64,000 nt of DNA from Streptomyces carminius. Its GTDB lineage: Bacteria > Actinomycetota > Actinomycetes > Streptomycetales > Streptomycetaceae. The stretch is taken from NCBI RefSeq assembly GCF_002794255.1, contig NZ_PGGW01000011.1:62001-126000 (forward strand), written 5' to 3'. Below are positions 18,075 to 27,206 of the stretch, one piece after another (within the stretch, counting starts at the first letter, position 1; every line of letters starts with the position of its first letter). The position numbers and the translations under genes were made by a program. The notes beneath the pieces were generated by a model that worked only from the letters and a program-made list of their open reading frames with translations, was not told the DNA's origin and searched no databases.

Positions 18075-20330
18075 TCAGACCCCGGCGGTCTCGCGCTCCG
18101 GCCCGGCCGGGGGCGGGGTGCCCGGCAGAGCGGGGGAGTCCGGCCGGGCGGCGGCCGGTCCCTCGGTCAGCCCCACCCGGCGGTGCAGCCGGCGCAGTGC
18201 CTCCGGCGCGTACCAGGCGCCGCGGCCCAGCAGCCGCATCGCGGCCGGGACCAGCACCCCGCGCACCGCCACCGCGTCGATCAGGATGGCCAGCCCGCTG
18301 CCGAGGCCGAACATCTGGATGAAGCTGACCTCGCTGGTGGCGAAGGCGAAGAAGCTGACCGCCAGCAGACCCGCGGCCATGGTCACGATCCGTCCGGTCC
18401 GGGACAGTCCGCGGGTGACGGCGGTGGCGTTGTCCTCGCCCGCGTCGCGCAGTTCCTTGATCCGGCTGGTGACGAAGACCTCGTAGTCCATCGACAGCCC
18501 GAAGACGACACAGAACAGCAGCACGGTCATCGAGGTGTTCATGGGCATCGGCGTGAAGCCCAGCACCGAGGACAGGTGCCCGTCCTGGAAGATCCAGACC
18601 ATCGCGCCGATCGCCGCCGTCAGGCTGACGGCGTTGAGCAGCAGCGCGCGCAGCGGCTGGACGAGGCTCCCGGTGAACAGGAACAGCAGGACGAAGGTGG
18701 TCACGGCGACCCAGGCGACCGCGGCCGGCAGCCGGTCGCCGATGGCGGCCCTGGTGTCCACCAGCCGGGCGTCCGGGCCGCCGACCAGGGCCTCCACGCC
18801 GTCCGGTGCGGGCACCGCGCGAACGGCGCCCACCAGGTCCTGGGCGGCGCTCGAACCGGACTCCGGCTCGGTGGTGACCGTGAGCCGCTGGGCGTCGGCA
18901 CGGCCGAGCGCCGCGTTCGCCGGGCCGGGCGGGGCGGCCTCGCCCGCGCGGTAGGTGCCGGAGGCGGCCTGGACGCGGGTGACGCCGTCGAGCCGGGAGA
19001 GGGCGGTGGCGTACGCGCCGAGCCCGGCGGTGTCCACCGGCCCGGTGGTGACGATCTGGACGGCGGAGGCGTCGTCGCCCTCGAAGTGCTCGTCCACGGC
19101 GGCGGCCACCCGGCGGCTGTCCGCGTCCCGCGGCAGCACCCGCTCGTCCGGGTTGCCGAAGGAGGCGCCCAGCAGCGGGCTCGCGGCGAGCAGCAGCACG
19201 GCGAGGACCGGCAGCGCGGTGAGGGCCGGACGGCGCATCACGAACGCGGCCAGGCGGCCCCACACCGGTGCGTCGGGACGGCGTACGGCCTTCGCCCAGG
19301 GCAGCCGGCCGTTGTTGACGCGGTGGCCCAGCAGGGCCAGCAGGGCGGGGACGACCACCAGTGCGGCGACCGCGGCGATCGTCACCACGCCGATCCCGGC
19401 GTAGGCGAAGGAGCGCAGGAAGAAGGGCGGGAAGAGCAGCAGGGCGGCGAGCGCGGCGATGACGACGGCGGCGGAGAAGGCGATGGTGCGGCCCGCGGTG
19501 GTGACGGTGGTGCGCAGCGCGTCGGGGACCGGATCCCCTTCGGTCAGGCGTTCGCGGAACCGGCTGACCAGCAGCAGCCCGTAGTCGATGCCCAGTCCGA
19601 GGCCGAGGGCGGTGGTGAGGTTGACCGAGAAGACCGACACGTCGGTGAGGCTGCCGAGTACGAAGAGCTCGGCGAAGGTGCCCATGACCGCGATCAGTCC
19701 GATGGCCAGCGGCAGCAGGGCGGCGAGGACGCTGCCGAAGGCGATCACCAGCAGGACGAGGGTGACGGGCACGGCGATCGCCTCGGCGAGGGCGAGGTCG
19801 GCGGAGACCTGGGAGGTGATGTCGTGGCCGACGGCCGCCTGACCGCCGGCGCGCACCGTGACGGCGCCCCGGTCGCCGGCCCACTCCTCGGCCTTCGCGG
19901 CGATTTCGCCGGCGCGGTCGGTGCGTTCGGTGCTGTTCCCCTCGACGTGGGCGAGGATCAGCGCCCGGCCGCCGTCGCGCGAGGTGAGCGCGGAGCCGGC
20001 GGCGTCCCAGTGTGACAGGACGCCGGACACGTCCGGGTCGGCCTTGAGGCCCGCGGTGATCTCCCGCCCGGCCCGTTCGACGGCGGGGGAGTCCAGCCGG
20101 GCCCCCTCCCGGGGCTCCACCAGCAGCACGAGGTTGGTCTCGCCGCCGAACCGCTCCTCGATCAGGGCGGCGGCCCGGCTGGAGGGCGCGTCGGGGTCCT
20201 CGAACCCGCCGCTCTGGAGTTTGCCGAACGCCCCGAGGCCGACGGCGGCCATGGCGAGCACGGCGACGAGCGAGGCCAGCAGTACCGCGCGGGTGTGGCG
20301 CAGCACCAGGCCGGCGATCCAGGACAGCAT
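18075..20330 (-). CDS. MMPL family RND transporter
   Basis: A 751-residue membrane transporter with the internal duplication of the family: one helix, a large extracytoplasmic loop, five or six helices, then the same again. GIDYGLLLVSRFRERL (about 265) and GLSMDYEVFVTSRIKELRD (about 620) are the paired GxxxDYxxF/L-type motifs carrying the proton-relay Asp-Tyr residues. MMPL proteins export lipids or hydrophobic molecules. Starts at ATG 20330 after GGGGAAAAG. It is divergent from a TetR gene with twin operators between them, so it is probably the repressor's target. Confidence 0.92.
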   Translation of the reverse strand: MLSWIAGLVLRHTRAVLLASLVAVLAMAAVGLGAFGKLQSGGFEDPDAPSSRAAALIEERFGGETNLVLLVEPREGARLDSPAVERAGREITAGLKADPDVSGVLSHWDAAGSALTSRDGGRALILAHVEGNSTERTDRAGEIAAKAEEWAGDRGAVTVRAGGQAAVGHDITSQVSADLALAEAIAVPVTLVLLVIAFGSVLAALLPLAIGLIAVMGTFAELFVLGSLTDVSVFSVNLTTALGLGLGIDYGLLLVSRFRERLTEGDPVPDALRTTVTTAGRTIAFSAAVVIAALAALLLFPPFFLRSFAYAGIGVVTIAAVAALVVVPALLALLGHRVNNGRLPWAKAVRRPDAPVWGRLAAFVMRRPALTALPVLAVLLLAASPLLGASFGNPDERVLPRDADSRRVAAAVDEHFEGDDASAVQIVTTGPVDTAGLGAYATALSRLDGVTRVQAASGTYRAGEAAPPGPANAALGRADAQRLTVTTEPESGSSAAQDLVGAVRAVPAPDGVEALVGGPDARLVDTRAAIGDRLPAAVAWVAVTTFVLLFLFTGSLVQPLRALLLNAVSLTAAIGAMVWIFQDGHLSSVLGFTPMPMNTSMTVLLFCVVFGLSMDYEVFVTSRIKELRDAGEDNATAVTRGLSRTGRIVTMAAGLLAVSFFAFATSEVSFIQMFGLGSGLAILIDAVAVRGVLVPAAMRLLGRGAWYAPEALRRLHRRVGLTEGPAAARPDSPALPGTPPPAGPERETAGV

Positions 20331-20360
20331 GGTCTTTTCCCCCTCGGGTGTGGCGCCGCA

Positions 20361-20415
20361 GATGTTTACGGCGTTCACATGGACTGTGGCAGAGGATGTT
20401 AATGCCGTCAACATC
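20361..20415. promoter_or_regulatory. Twin TetR-type operators between MMPL and TetR genes
   Basis: GATGTT-N9-AACATC (20395-20415; 8 of 10 arm positions pair) and a related copy starting GATGTTTACGG (20361-20381; 7 of 10 pair). The centres are 34 bp apart, about three helical turns, so both would lie on the same DNA face and cover both promoters. Confidence 0.65.
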
Positions 20416-20427
20416 AGGCAGTATCGA

Positions 20428-21177
20428 ATGATGCGAACCGACGGGACCGGCAAGAGCGGCTACCACCACGGCGATCTGCGCAACGCGCTCATCGAGGCGG
20501 CGACCGAGCTCGCCCGCGCCGGCGGCCCCGAGGCCGTCGTGCTGCGGGCCGCCGCCCGCCGGGTGGGGGTCTCCCCGACCGCCGCCTACCGCCACTTCAC
20601 CGGCCAGGGCGATCTGCTGCGCGCGGTCAAGGCGCGGGGTCAGCGGTGGCTGGCGGACACCATGGAGGAGGTCGTCGGGGAACTGGTCCGCGGTGACGGG
20701 TGCGACGGGGACGCCGGAGCCGCGGCGGAGGAGCGCGTCCGCGCCATGGGGCTGGGCTATCTCCGCTTCGCCCTCGCCGAACCGGGCCTGTTCCGCGCGG
20801 CCTTCTGCCGCCTTCCGCTGCCCGAGGAGGAGACGACGGGGAAAAGGGCGGGGAAAGCGACGGGGAAAGCGGTGGAGGGGGAGGCCGGAGGGGACGCCGG
20901 AGGGGACGCCGGAGGGTTCGGCCCGGACGGGCCCCGGGACACCCGGGCCGCGAGCGCCTACGGACTGCTCGGTGAGGCGCTGGACGCCCTCGCCGCCACC
21001 GGCCGGATGCCCGCCGGGCGGCGCCCCGGCGCGGAGTTCGCGGCCTGGAGCGCGGTGCACGGTCTGGCCGTGCTCACTCTGGACGGCCCGCTCTCCCGGC
21101 TCCCCGGGGAGCAGCGGGACGCCGTCGTCGAAGGGGTGCTGGCCTCGGTGCTGCGCGGGCTGACCGCCCCGGCGTGA
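20428..21177 (+). CDS. TetR/AcrR family transcriptional regulator
   Basis: A 249-residue regulator. The N-terminal HTH (YHHGDLRNALIEAATELA, then VLRAAARRVGVSPTAAYRHF, about residues 11-60) is typical; the C-terminal half fits the TetR_C/WHG type ligand domain. It contains an odd insert of about 30 residues (140-170) made of GK and GGDAGGDAGG repeats that breaks the ligand domain and is probably a disordered loop grown by repeat expansion. There are two tandem ATGs (20428 and 20431). It should repress the divergent MMPL gene and itself. Confidence 0.9.
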   Translation: MMRTDGTGKSGYHHGDLRNALIEAATELARAGGPEAVVLRAAARRVGVSPTAAYRHFTGQGDLLRAVKARGQRWLADTMEEVVGELVRGDGCDGDAGAAAEERVRAMGLGYLRFALAEPGLFRAAFCRLPLPEEETTGKRAGKATGKAVEGEAGGDAGGDAGGFGPDGPRDTRAASAYGLLGEALDALAATGRMPAGRRPGAEFAAWSAVHGLAVLTLDGPLSRLPGEQRDAVVEGVLASVLRGLTAPA

Positions 21178-21300
21178 CCTCCCGCCGGGGCGGCCCACCG
21201 GACCCGTGCCGCGGGACGAGCCGGAGCACGACGTAAGCTGAGCCGGGTGCCGGTGGACGGCATGCCGGGTGGCCCCGTCCCCGGTCGGCGGATCGGCTCA

Positions 21301-21329
21301 TGGTACGTCCGAAACCGCTGAAATAGGAT
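21301..21329 (+). promoter_or_regulatory. Candidate promoter of the hopanoid precursor operon
   Basis: TGGTAC, a 17-bp spacer and TAGGAT, in the 340-bp gap ahead of hpnC; the surrounding stretch is less GC-rich than its flanks. No other gene is visible in that gap apart from the short leader reading frame. Confidence 0.4.
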
Positions 21330-21479
21330 GTTCCGGGCGACGGATGCCGGGGGAGAGGTGCCGTCGGCGCCCCGGACACCGCCGGTGCTCCGAACTTCTG
21401 CGGTGCCCCGGCCGTTCCAGGGGAACAAGGTGCCGGTCGCGGTGGGCGCGGGCGTGGTGAGCTGAGGAGGCGGAAGAGG

Positions 21480-21524
21480 ATGACGGCGATGGCCGGGACC
21501 GGCTGGACGGGCGTTCCGTGGTGA
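21480..21524 (+). CDS. Possible 14-codon leader peptide overlapping the hpnC start
   Basis: An ATG preceded by GAGGAGG with good spacing opens a frame MTAMAGTGWTGVPW whose TGA lies inside the GTGGTGA at the hpnC start. hpnC itself has no good Shine-Dalgarno. Ribosomes ending the leader could restart on hpnC. A sequencing frameshift joining the two frames cannot be excluded. Confidence 0.3.
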   Translation: MTAMAGTGWTGVPW

Positions 21525-22498
21525 CCTCGCGGGACGCGGGGGCACCCGCCGTACACGCCGTCCTGGACAAGGCCGCGCACGAGAACTTCCCCGTCGCCCC
21601 CCGCTTCCTCCCGCGTGCCTGGCGGGAGGACCTGACCGCCGTCTACGGCTGCGTCCGGCTGGTGGACGACATCGGCGACGGCGATCTCGCCCCCGGCGGC
21701 CGGGACGCCGCGGCGCTGGGCGTGGACCCCGGCCGGGCCGCCGACCGTGCCGCGCTGCTCGACGCCTTCGAGGCCGACCTGCGGCGCGCCTTCCGCGCCG
21801 CCGAGGCCGGCGCCGCGTCCGGAACCGATGCCCCCTCCGGGACCGGGCGCGCGAGCGCGGACCGGGACTTCCCGGAGGGCCCCCGCCACCCCCTGCTGCG
21901 CGCCCTGGTGCCGACCGTGCGCCGCCGCGGGCTGACACCGGACCCGTTCCTCGCCCTGGTCGAGGCCAACCGGCGGGACCAGCTGGTCCACCGGTACGGG
22001 ACGTGGGAGGAACTGCTCGGCTACTGCGCGCTGTCCGCCGATCCGGTCGGCCGGATCGTCCTGGCCGTCACCGGCACCACCACCCCCGAACGAGTCCGCC
22101 GCTCCGACGCCGTGTGCACCGCCCTGCAGGTGATCGAGCACCTCCAGGACGTCGCCGAGGACCTGGCCCGCCAGAACCGGATCTACCTGCCCGCCGAGGA
22201 CCTGGAGCGCTTCCGGGTCACCGAGTCCGACCTCGCCGCCCCCACCGCGAACGCCTCGGTGCGTGCGCTGGTCGCCTACCAGGCGCGGCGTGCCCATGAT
22301 CTGCTGAACGAAGGAGTCCCGCTGGTGGCGAGTCTTCCCGGAGTGCCCAAACTCCTCGTCGCCGGATTCACCGGCGGCGGACGGGCGGCCCTGCGCGCCG
22401 TCCGGTCCGCCCGGTACGACGTACTGGCCGGCACCCCGCGCCCCACCCGCGCCGGTGTGCTGCGCGAGACCGCGGCGGTCCTGGGACAGGCCAGGTGA
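21518..22498 (+). CDS. hpnC: Squalene synthase HpnC (hydroxysqualene synthase-type)
   Basis: A 326-residue squalene/phytoene synthase fold protein. The two Asp-rich motifs are LVDDIGDGDL (about residue 47) and EHLQDVAEDLARQ (about 207). FPVAPRFLPRAWREDLTAVY near the start is characteristic of HpnC. In the three-enzyme HpnCDE route, HpnC converts presqualene diphosphate to hydroxysqualene. A low-complexity linker rich in Ala/Ser/Thr (about 105-125) is inserted between conserved blocks. GTG 21518 or 21521 starts the gene. Its end overlaps hpnD by GTGA. Confidence 0.9.
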   Translation: MVTSRDAGAPAVHAVLDKAAHENFPVAPRFLPRAWREDLTAVYGCVRLVDDIGDGDLAPGGRDAAALGVDPGRAADRAALLDAFEADLRRAFRAAEAGAASGTDAPSGTGRASADRDFPEGPRHPLLRALVPTVRRRGLTPDPFLALVEANRRDQLVHRYGTWEELLGYCALSADPVGRIVLAVTGTTTPERVRRSDAVCTALQVIEHLQDVAEDLARQNRIYLPAEDLERFRVTESDLAAPTANASVRALVAYQARRAHDLLNEGVPLVASLPGVPKLLVAGFTGGGRAALRAVRSARYDVLAGTPRPTRAGVLRETAAVLGQAR

Positions 22499-23460
22499 GC
22501 GGGGCCGTGGCACGTACGGCCCGGGCGGCACAGCCCCCGCAGGTCTTCGCGGCCTACCGCTACTGCGAGGCCGTCACCGCCCACCAGGCCCGCAACTTCG
22601 CCTACGGCATCCGGCTGCTGCCCCCGGACCGGCGGCAGGCGATGTCCGCCCTGTACGCCTTCTCCCGGCGCGTCGACGACATCGGCGACGGCACCCTGGA
22701 CCCGGCGGTCAAGAAGGACCGGCTGGAGGAGACCCGCCGGCTGCTCGGCCTGGTGAAGGACGGGAAGCTCCCCGAGGACGCCACCGACCCGGTCGCCGTC
22801 GCCCTGGCCGACGCCGCCCGCCGCTTCCCGATCCCGCTGAACGGGCTCGACGAGCTGATCGACGGCGTCCTGATGGACGTGACCGGCCGGACGTACGAGA
22901 CCTGGGAGGAGCTGCGGGAGTACTGCCGCTGTGTCGCCGGTGCCATCGGACGGCTCTCCCTGGGCGTCTTCGGCACCGCACCGAGCACACCCGGCGCCGA
23001 GCACGCACCCCACTACGCCGACACCCTGGGCCTGGCCCTCCAGCTGACCAACATCCTCCGCGATGTGCGCGAGGACGCCGCGGAGGGCCGCACCTACCTG
23101 CCCCGCGAGGACCTCGAGGCCTTCGGCTGCGCCACCGCGCCGCTAGACCAGGCCCCGCCGCCCGGCGCCGACTTCGCCGGGCTGGTCCGCTTCGAGGTGC
23201 GGCGCGCCCGCGGCCTGTTCGCCGAGGGGCTGCGGCTGCTGCCGCTGCTCGACCGCCGCTCCGCCGCCTGCGTGTCGGCGATGGCCGGGATCTACCACCG
23301 CCTGCTCACCCGTATCGCCCGCGACCCCCATGCCGTGCTGCGGGGCCGGGTCTCCCTGCCGGCCCGGGAGAAGGCGTACGTCGCCGTGCGCGGGCTGGCC
23401 GGGCTCGACACCCGCCGGGCGGCCCGCGCGGACCACACCGGCCCGGGGAAGGCCCGGTGA
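22495..23460 (+). CDS. hpnD: Presqualene diphosphate synthase HpnD
   Basis: A 321-residue squalene/phytoene synthase family enzyme that condenses two farnesyl diphosphates to presqualene diphosphate. RRVDDIGDGTL (about residue 60) and NILRDVREDAAEGRTYLP (about 187) are the intact Asp-rich motifs. YCEAVTAHQARNFAYGI near residue 25 is the standard entry block. The start overlaps the hpnC stop and the end overlaps hpnE, both by GTGA, so the three are translated together. Confidence 0.93.
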   Translation: MSGAVARTARAAQPPQVFAAYRYCEAVTAHQARNFAYGIRLLPPDRRQAMSALYAFSRRVDDIGDGTLDPAVKKDRLEETRRLLGLVKDGKLPEDATDPVAVALADAARRFPIPLNGLDELIDGVLMDVTGRTYETWEELREYCRCVAGAIGRLSLGVFGTAPSTPGAEHAPHYADTLGLALQLTNILRDVREDAAEGRTYLPREDLEAFGCATAPLDQAPPPGADFAGLVRFEVRRARGLFAEGLRLLPLLDRRSAACVSAMAGIYHRLLTRIARDPHAVLRGRVSLPAREKAYVAVRGLAGLDTRRAARADHTGPGKAR

Positions 23461-24995
23461 CCGCTCCGGAGGCGGCCGTGCCGACGGTTCCGGAGCCGGC
23501 CGGCTCCCGGGCCGTGGTCGTCGGCGGCGGACTGGCGGGCATCACCGCGGCGTTGCGCCTGGCCGAGGCCGGAGTCGGCACCACCCTGGTGGAGGCCCGG
23601 CCCCGGCTGGGCGGCCTCGCCTTCTCCTTCCGGCGCACCGGCGGCGCCGGTGAACTGACCGTGGACAACGGCCACCACGTCTACCTGCGGTGCTGCACCG
23701 CCTACCGCTGGTTCCTGGAGCGGATCGGGGCGAGCGCGCTCGCCCCGATCCAGCGGCGGCTGGACATCCCCGTGCTGGACGCCGCCCGCGGCAGAGTGGG
23801 GCGGCTGCGCCGCACCGCCCTGCCCGTCCCCCTGCACCTGGCGGCCGGGCTCGCCCGCTATCCGCACCTCTCCCCGGCCGAGCGGCTGCGGGCCGGGCGG
23901 GCCGCGCTCGCCCTCAAGCGCCTGGGGACGGTCGACCCGGCCGACCCCGCGCTGGACGGGACGGACTTCGCGAGCTGGCTGCACCGCCACGGCCAGTCGC
24001 CGCGCGCGGTACGGGCGCTGTGGGACCTCGTCGGCGTCGCCACCCTCAACGCCCGCGCCCCGCAGGTCTCGCTCGGACTGGCCGCGATGGTCTTCAGCAC
24101 CGGACTGCTCACCGACCCCGGTGCGGCGGACCTCGGCTGGTCCCGGGTCCCGCTGGGGCGGCTGCACGACACCCTGGCCGGCGAGGCGCTGGAGCGGGCG
24201 GGGGTACGTGTGGTCCGGCGGGCCCGGGTCCGCGAGCTCGTCCCGGAGCCGGACGGCACCTGGCGGATCACGGTGGGCTCCGGCTCCGGCTCCGGCACCG
24301 GCGGGGGCGACGGGGGCGGGACGCTCACCGCCGGCACGGTCGTCCTCGCCGTCCCCCAGCGTGACGCGCACCGGCTGCTGCCCCCCGGCGCGCTGCCGGA
24401 ACCGGACCGACTGCTGCGCATCGGCACCGCGCCGATCCTGAACGTCCACGTGGTCTACGACCGCCGGGTGCTGCACCGGCCCTTCCTGGCCGCGCTGGGC
24501 ACCCCCGTGCAGTGGATCTTCGACCGGACCGAGGCGTCCGGGCTGCGCGCCCCGGGCGGCGCGGACGGGAACGCGGAAGGCAGCGCCGAGGGCAGCGCGG
24601 GGGACGGCCCGCAGTACCTGGCGCTGTCCCAGTCCGCCGCCGGGGACGAGATCGACCTGCCCGTCGCCGTCCTGCGCGAGCGCTACCTGGCCGAACTGGC
24701 CCGGCTGCTGCCCGCCGCCCGCACCGCGCGGGTGCGGGACTTCTTCGTCACCCGGGAGCGTGCCGCCACCTTCGCCCCCGCGCCCGGCGTCGGGCGGCTG
24801 CGGCCCGCGGCACGCACCGACACGCCGGGGGTCTGGCTGGCGGGGTCATGGACCGCCACCGGCTGGCCCGCGACGATGGAGGGCGCCGTGCGCAGCGGGC
24901 TGACCGCCGCCCGGGAGGCGCTGGCCGCCCTCGGCCGCCCGTACGAGGACCCGTACGGCGGCCCGCATGACGGCGTCTTTTCGGAGGCGGCGTGA
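23457..24995 (+). CDS. hpnE: Squalene-forming FAD-dependent amine oxidase HpnE
   Basis: A 512-residue flavoprotein that reduces hydroxysqualene to squalene in the HpnCDE route. The Rossmann loop VVVGGGLAGITAA is at about 21-33; LVEARPRLGGLA (about 46) is the second FAD block; WLAGSWTATGWPATMEGA (about 461) is the C-terminal FAD/flavin motif. Two low-complexity inserts, GSGSGSGTGGG (about 277-290) and a Gly/Ala/Glu/Ser run (about 365-385), are not found in typical members. GTG 23457 overlaps hpnD by four bases. Confidence 0.93.
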   Translation: MTAPEAAVPTVPEPAGSRAVVVGGGLAGITAALRLAEAGVGTTLVEARPRLGGLAFSFRRTGGAGELTVDNGHHVYLRCCTAYRWFLERIGASALAPIQRRLDIPVLDAARGRVGRLRRTALPVPLHLAAGLARYPHLSPAERLRAGRAALALKRLGTVDPADPALDGTDFASWLHRHGQSPRAVRALWDLVGVATLNARAPQVSLGLAAMVFSTGLLTDPGAADLGWSRVPLGRLHDTLAGEALERAGVRVVRRARVRELVPEPDGTWRITVGSGSGSGTGGGDGGGTLTAGTVVLAVPQRDAHRLLPPGALPEPDRLLRIGTAPILNVHVVYDRRVLHRPFLAALGTPVQWIFDRTEASGLRAPGGADGNAEGSAEGSAGDGPQYLALSQSAAGDEIDLPVAVLRERYLAELARLLPAARTARVRDFFVTRERAATFAPAPGVGRLRPAARTDTPGVWLAGSWTATGWPATMEGAVRSGLTAAREALAALGRPYEDPYGGPHDGVFSEAA

Positions 24996-25023
24996 GCACG
25001 ACACCCACGACAGAGGAGACCCT

Positions 25024-26109
25024 GTGACCCCGGCGACCCCCAGGACCCAGACGGGCACGGCCGACGACACCGCGGGTATCGCCGCGCTGCTGGAGCGCGG
25101 CCGTACGCTCGCCGCGCCGCTGCTGCGGTCCGCCGTGGCGCGGCTCGCCCCGCCCATGGACACCGTTGCCGCGTACCACTTCGGCTGGATCGACGCCCAG
25201 GGCCGGCCGGCCGACGGCGACGGGGGCAAGGCCGTGCGTCCCGCCCTCGCCCTGCTGTCGGCCGAGGCCGCGGGTGCCGCGCCCGAGACGGGGGTGCCCG
25301 GCGCGGTCGCCGTCGAACTGGTCCACAACTTCTCCCTGCTCCACGACGACCTGATGGACGGCGACGAGCAGCGGCGCCACCGCGACACCGTCTGGAAGGT
25401 GCACGGTCCCGCGCAGGCCGTCCTGGTGGGGGACGCCCTGTTCGCGCTGGCGGGCGAGGTGCTGCTGGAACTGGACACGGCCGAGGCGGCCCGGGCCACC
25501 AGGCGGCTGACCCTGGCCACCCGCAGACTCATCGACGGCCAGGCGCAGGACATCTCCTACGAGCACCGCGAGAAGGTCACCGTCGCCGAGTGCCTGGAGA
25601 TGGAGGGCAACAAGACCGGCGCCCTGCTGGCCTGCGCCAGCTCCGTCGGCGCGGTCCTCGGCGGCGCGGACGACGCCACCGCGGACGCCCTGGAGTCCTA
25701 CGGCTACCACCTGGGGCTGGCCTTCCAGGCCGTCGACGACCTGCTGGGCATCTGGGGCGACCCGGCGGTGACCGGCAAGCGGACCTGGAGCGATCTGCGG
25801 CAGCGCAAGAAGTCCCTGCCGGTCGTCGCGGCCCTGGCGGGCGGCGGTCCGGCCGCGGGACGGCTCGGGGAGCTGCTGGCCGCGGACGCCACCAAGGACC
25901 AGGCGGAGTTCGAGGACTTCAGCGAGGCGGAGTTCGCGGCGCGGGCGGAGCTGATCGAGGAGGCCGGCGGCCGTGAGTGGACCTCGGAGGAGGCCCGCCG
26001 CCAGCACGCCACCGCCCTCGCCGCCCTGGACGGCGTCACCGGGATGCCGGACGGGATCCGCGACCAGTTCGCGGCCCTCGCGGACTTCGTCGTGGTCCGC
26101 GAGGGCTGA
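25024..26109 (+). CDS. Polyprenyl (farnesyl/geranylgeranyl) diphosphate synthase family protein
   Basis: A 361-residue trans-prenyltransferase. The first Asp-rich motif is LLHDDLMDGD (about residue 112), and the second is FQAVDDLLGIWGD (about 233). GGKAVRPALALL near 70 binds diphosphate. It presumably supplies farnesyl diphosphate to HpnC/D. GTG 25024 follows GAGGAG, 28 bp after the hpnE stop. In known Streptomyces hopanoid clusters the cyclase gene shc comes next; here the next gene is on the other strand and unrelated. Confidence 0.92.
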   Translation: MTPATPRTQTGTADDTAGIAALLERGRTLAAPLLRSAVARLAPPMDTVAAYHFGWIDAQGRPADGDGGKAVRPALALLSAEAAGAAPETGVPGAVAVELVHNFSLLHDDLMDGDEQRRHRDTVWKVHGPAQAVLVGDALFALAGEVLLELDTAEAARATRRLTLATRRLIDGQAQDISYEHREKVTVAECLEMEGNKTGALLACASSVGAVLGGADDATADALESYGYHLGLAFQAVDDLLGIWGDPAVTGKRTWSDLRQRKKSLPVVAALAGGGPAAGRLGELLAADATKDQAEFEDFSEAEFAARAELIEEAGGREWTSEEARRQHATALAALDGVTGMPDGIRDQFAALADFVVVREG

Positions 26110-26148
26110 GCGGGGCGAGGGTGGGCGCGCGCGGCGGGCGGCCCGGGA

Positions 26149-26943
26149 TCATCCCTCCAGCAGGCGCTCCCGCAGCCGCTCGCGGAGGGCGGGGGTGAGG
26201 CCGAGCCCCTCGGTGAGGTATCCCTCCACCCCGCCCCAGTGGCTCTCGATGGTGTCGAACGCCGTGTGCAGATAGGCCGGGCGGGCGTCGAAGAGCGGAG
26301 CGAGCAGCTCCCGCACCTCCGGGGACATCCCCTCGGCCGCCTCCGGGGATCTGTACATCCGGTAGCGGCGGTGCGGGGAGTTGGACTCCAGGTAGTCCGC
26401 CTCGATCGCCTCCCGCTCCACACCCAGGGCCAGCAGCGTCACGGCGATCGACAGTCCGGCCCGGTCCTTGCCCGCCGCGCAGTGCATCAGGGCCGGGACG
26501 CTGTCCTCGGCCAGCGCCCGCAGCACCCGGCCGTGCTCGGCGGTGCGGTCCGTGATGATCGCCCGGTAGGACTCGGCCATCCGGGCCGCCGCCCGCCCGC
26601 CGGAGAGCGCGGCCCGCAACTGGGCCAGGTCGCCCTCGCGCACCATCGTCCAGAACTCGGCGCCGTCGGCGGGGTCCGACAGCGGGATGTTCACGTTCCG
26701 CACCCCCGGCAGCGCCACGTCGGGGCCCTCCAGGGCCTGGTCGGCGGCGTTGCGGAAGTCGAAGACGGTGTGGAGCCCGAGCCGGGCGAGGAAGGCGGTG
26801 TCCTCCTCGGTGGCGTGGGCCAGATGCCCGCTGCGGTAGAGCAGGCCCGGCCGCACCCGCCGTCCGCCGGCGGCAGGCAGCCCGCCGACGTCCCGGAAGT
26901 TGCGCACGCCGGTCAGTACGGGTTCCACGGTCTCGAACGTCAC
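26149..26943 (-). CDS. Tyrosine-protein phosphatase family protein
   Basis: A 264-residue phosphatase of the atypical/MptpB-like group. The active-site loop HCAAGKDRAG (about residues 153-162) has the CX5R pattern with the Lys-Asp typical of MptpB-like enzymes that also accept phosphoinositides. NFRDVGGLPAAGGRRVRPG near residue 15 is the family's N-terminal signature. No signal peptide. GTG 26943 is chosen because GAGGAG lies five bases before. Substrate unknown. Confidence 0.9.
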   Translation of the reverse strand: MTFETVEPVLTGVRNFRDVGGLPAAGGRRVRPGLLYRSGHLAHATEEDTAFLARLGLHTVFDFRNAADQALEGPDVALPGVRNVNIPLSDPADGAEFWTMVREGDLAQLRAALSGGRAAARMAESYRAIITDRTAEHGRVLRALAEDSVPALMHCAAGKDRAGLSIAVTLLALGVEREAIEADYLESNSPHRRYRMYRSPEAAEGMSPEVRELLAPLFDARPAYLHTAFDTIESHWGGVEGYLTEGLGLTPALRERLRERLLEG

Positions 26944-27206
26944 GGCCACTCCTCGTCCTCGGGCCCTCCCGGGCCGTCTCCGGTGCTCCCGGAGCTCTGC
27001 GCGTCCTTCTCCCCCCGGGGCGGCGCCCCGGCGCGCCGCTGTCCCGTGCACGGCCCCGCGGCGACCACTGCGACCATACGGCATGGTCCCGCGGCCGGAC
27101 CGGTGTGCGGACGGCCCGGCGGCACCCGGGGCGGGGACGGACGCCGAGGGCCGGGGACCGGGGGGACCGGGAGGAAAAGGAGGAACAGGAGGGCAGGCGG
27201 CAGGAC

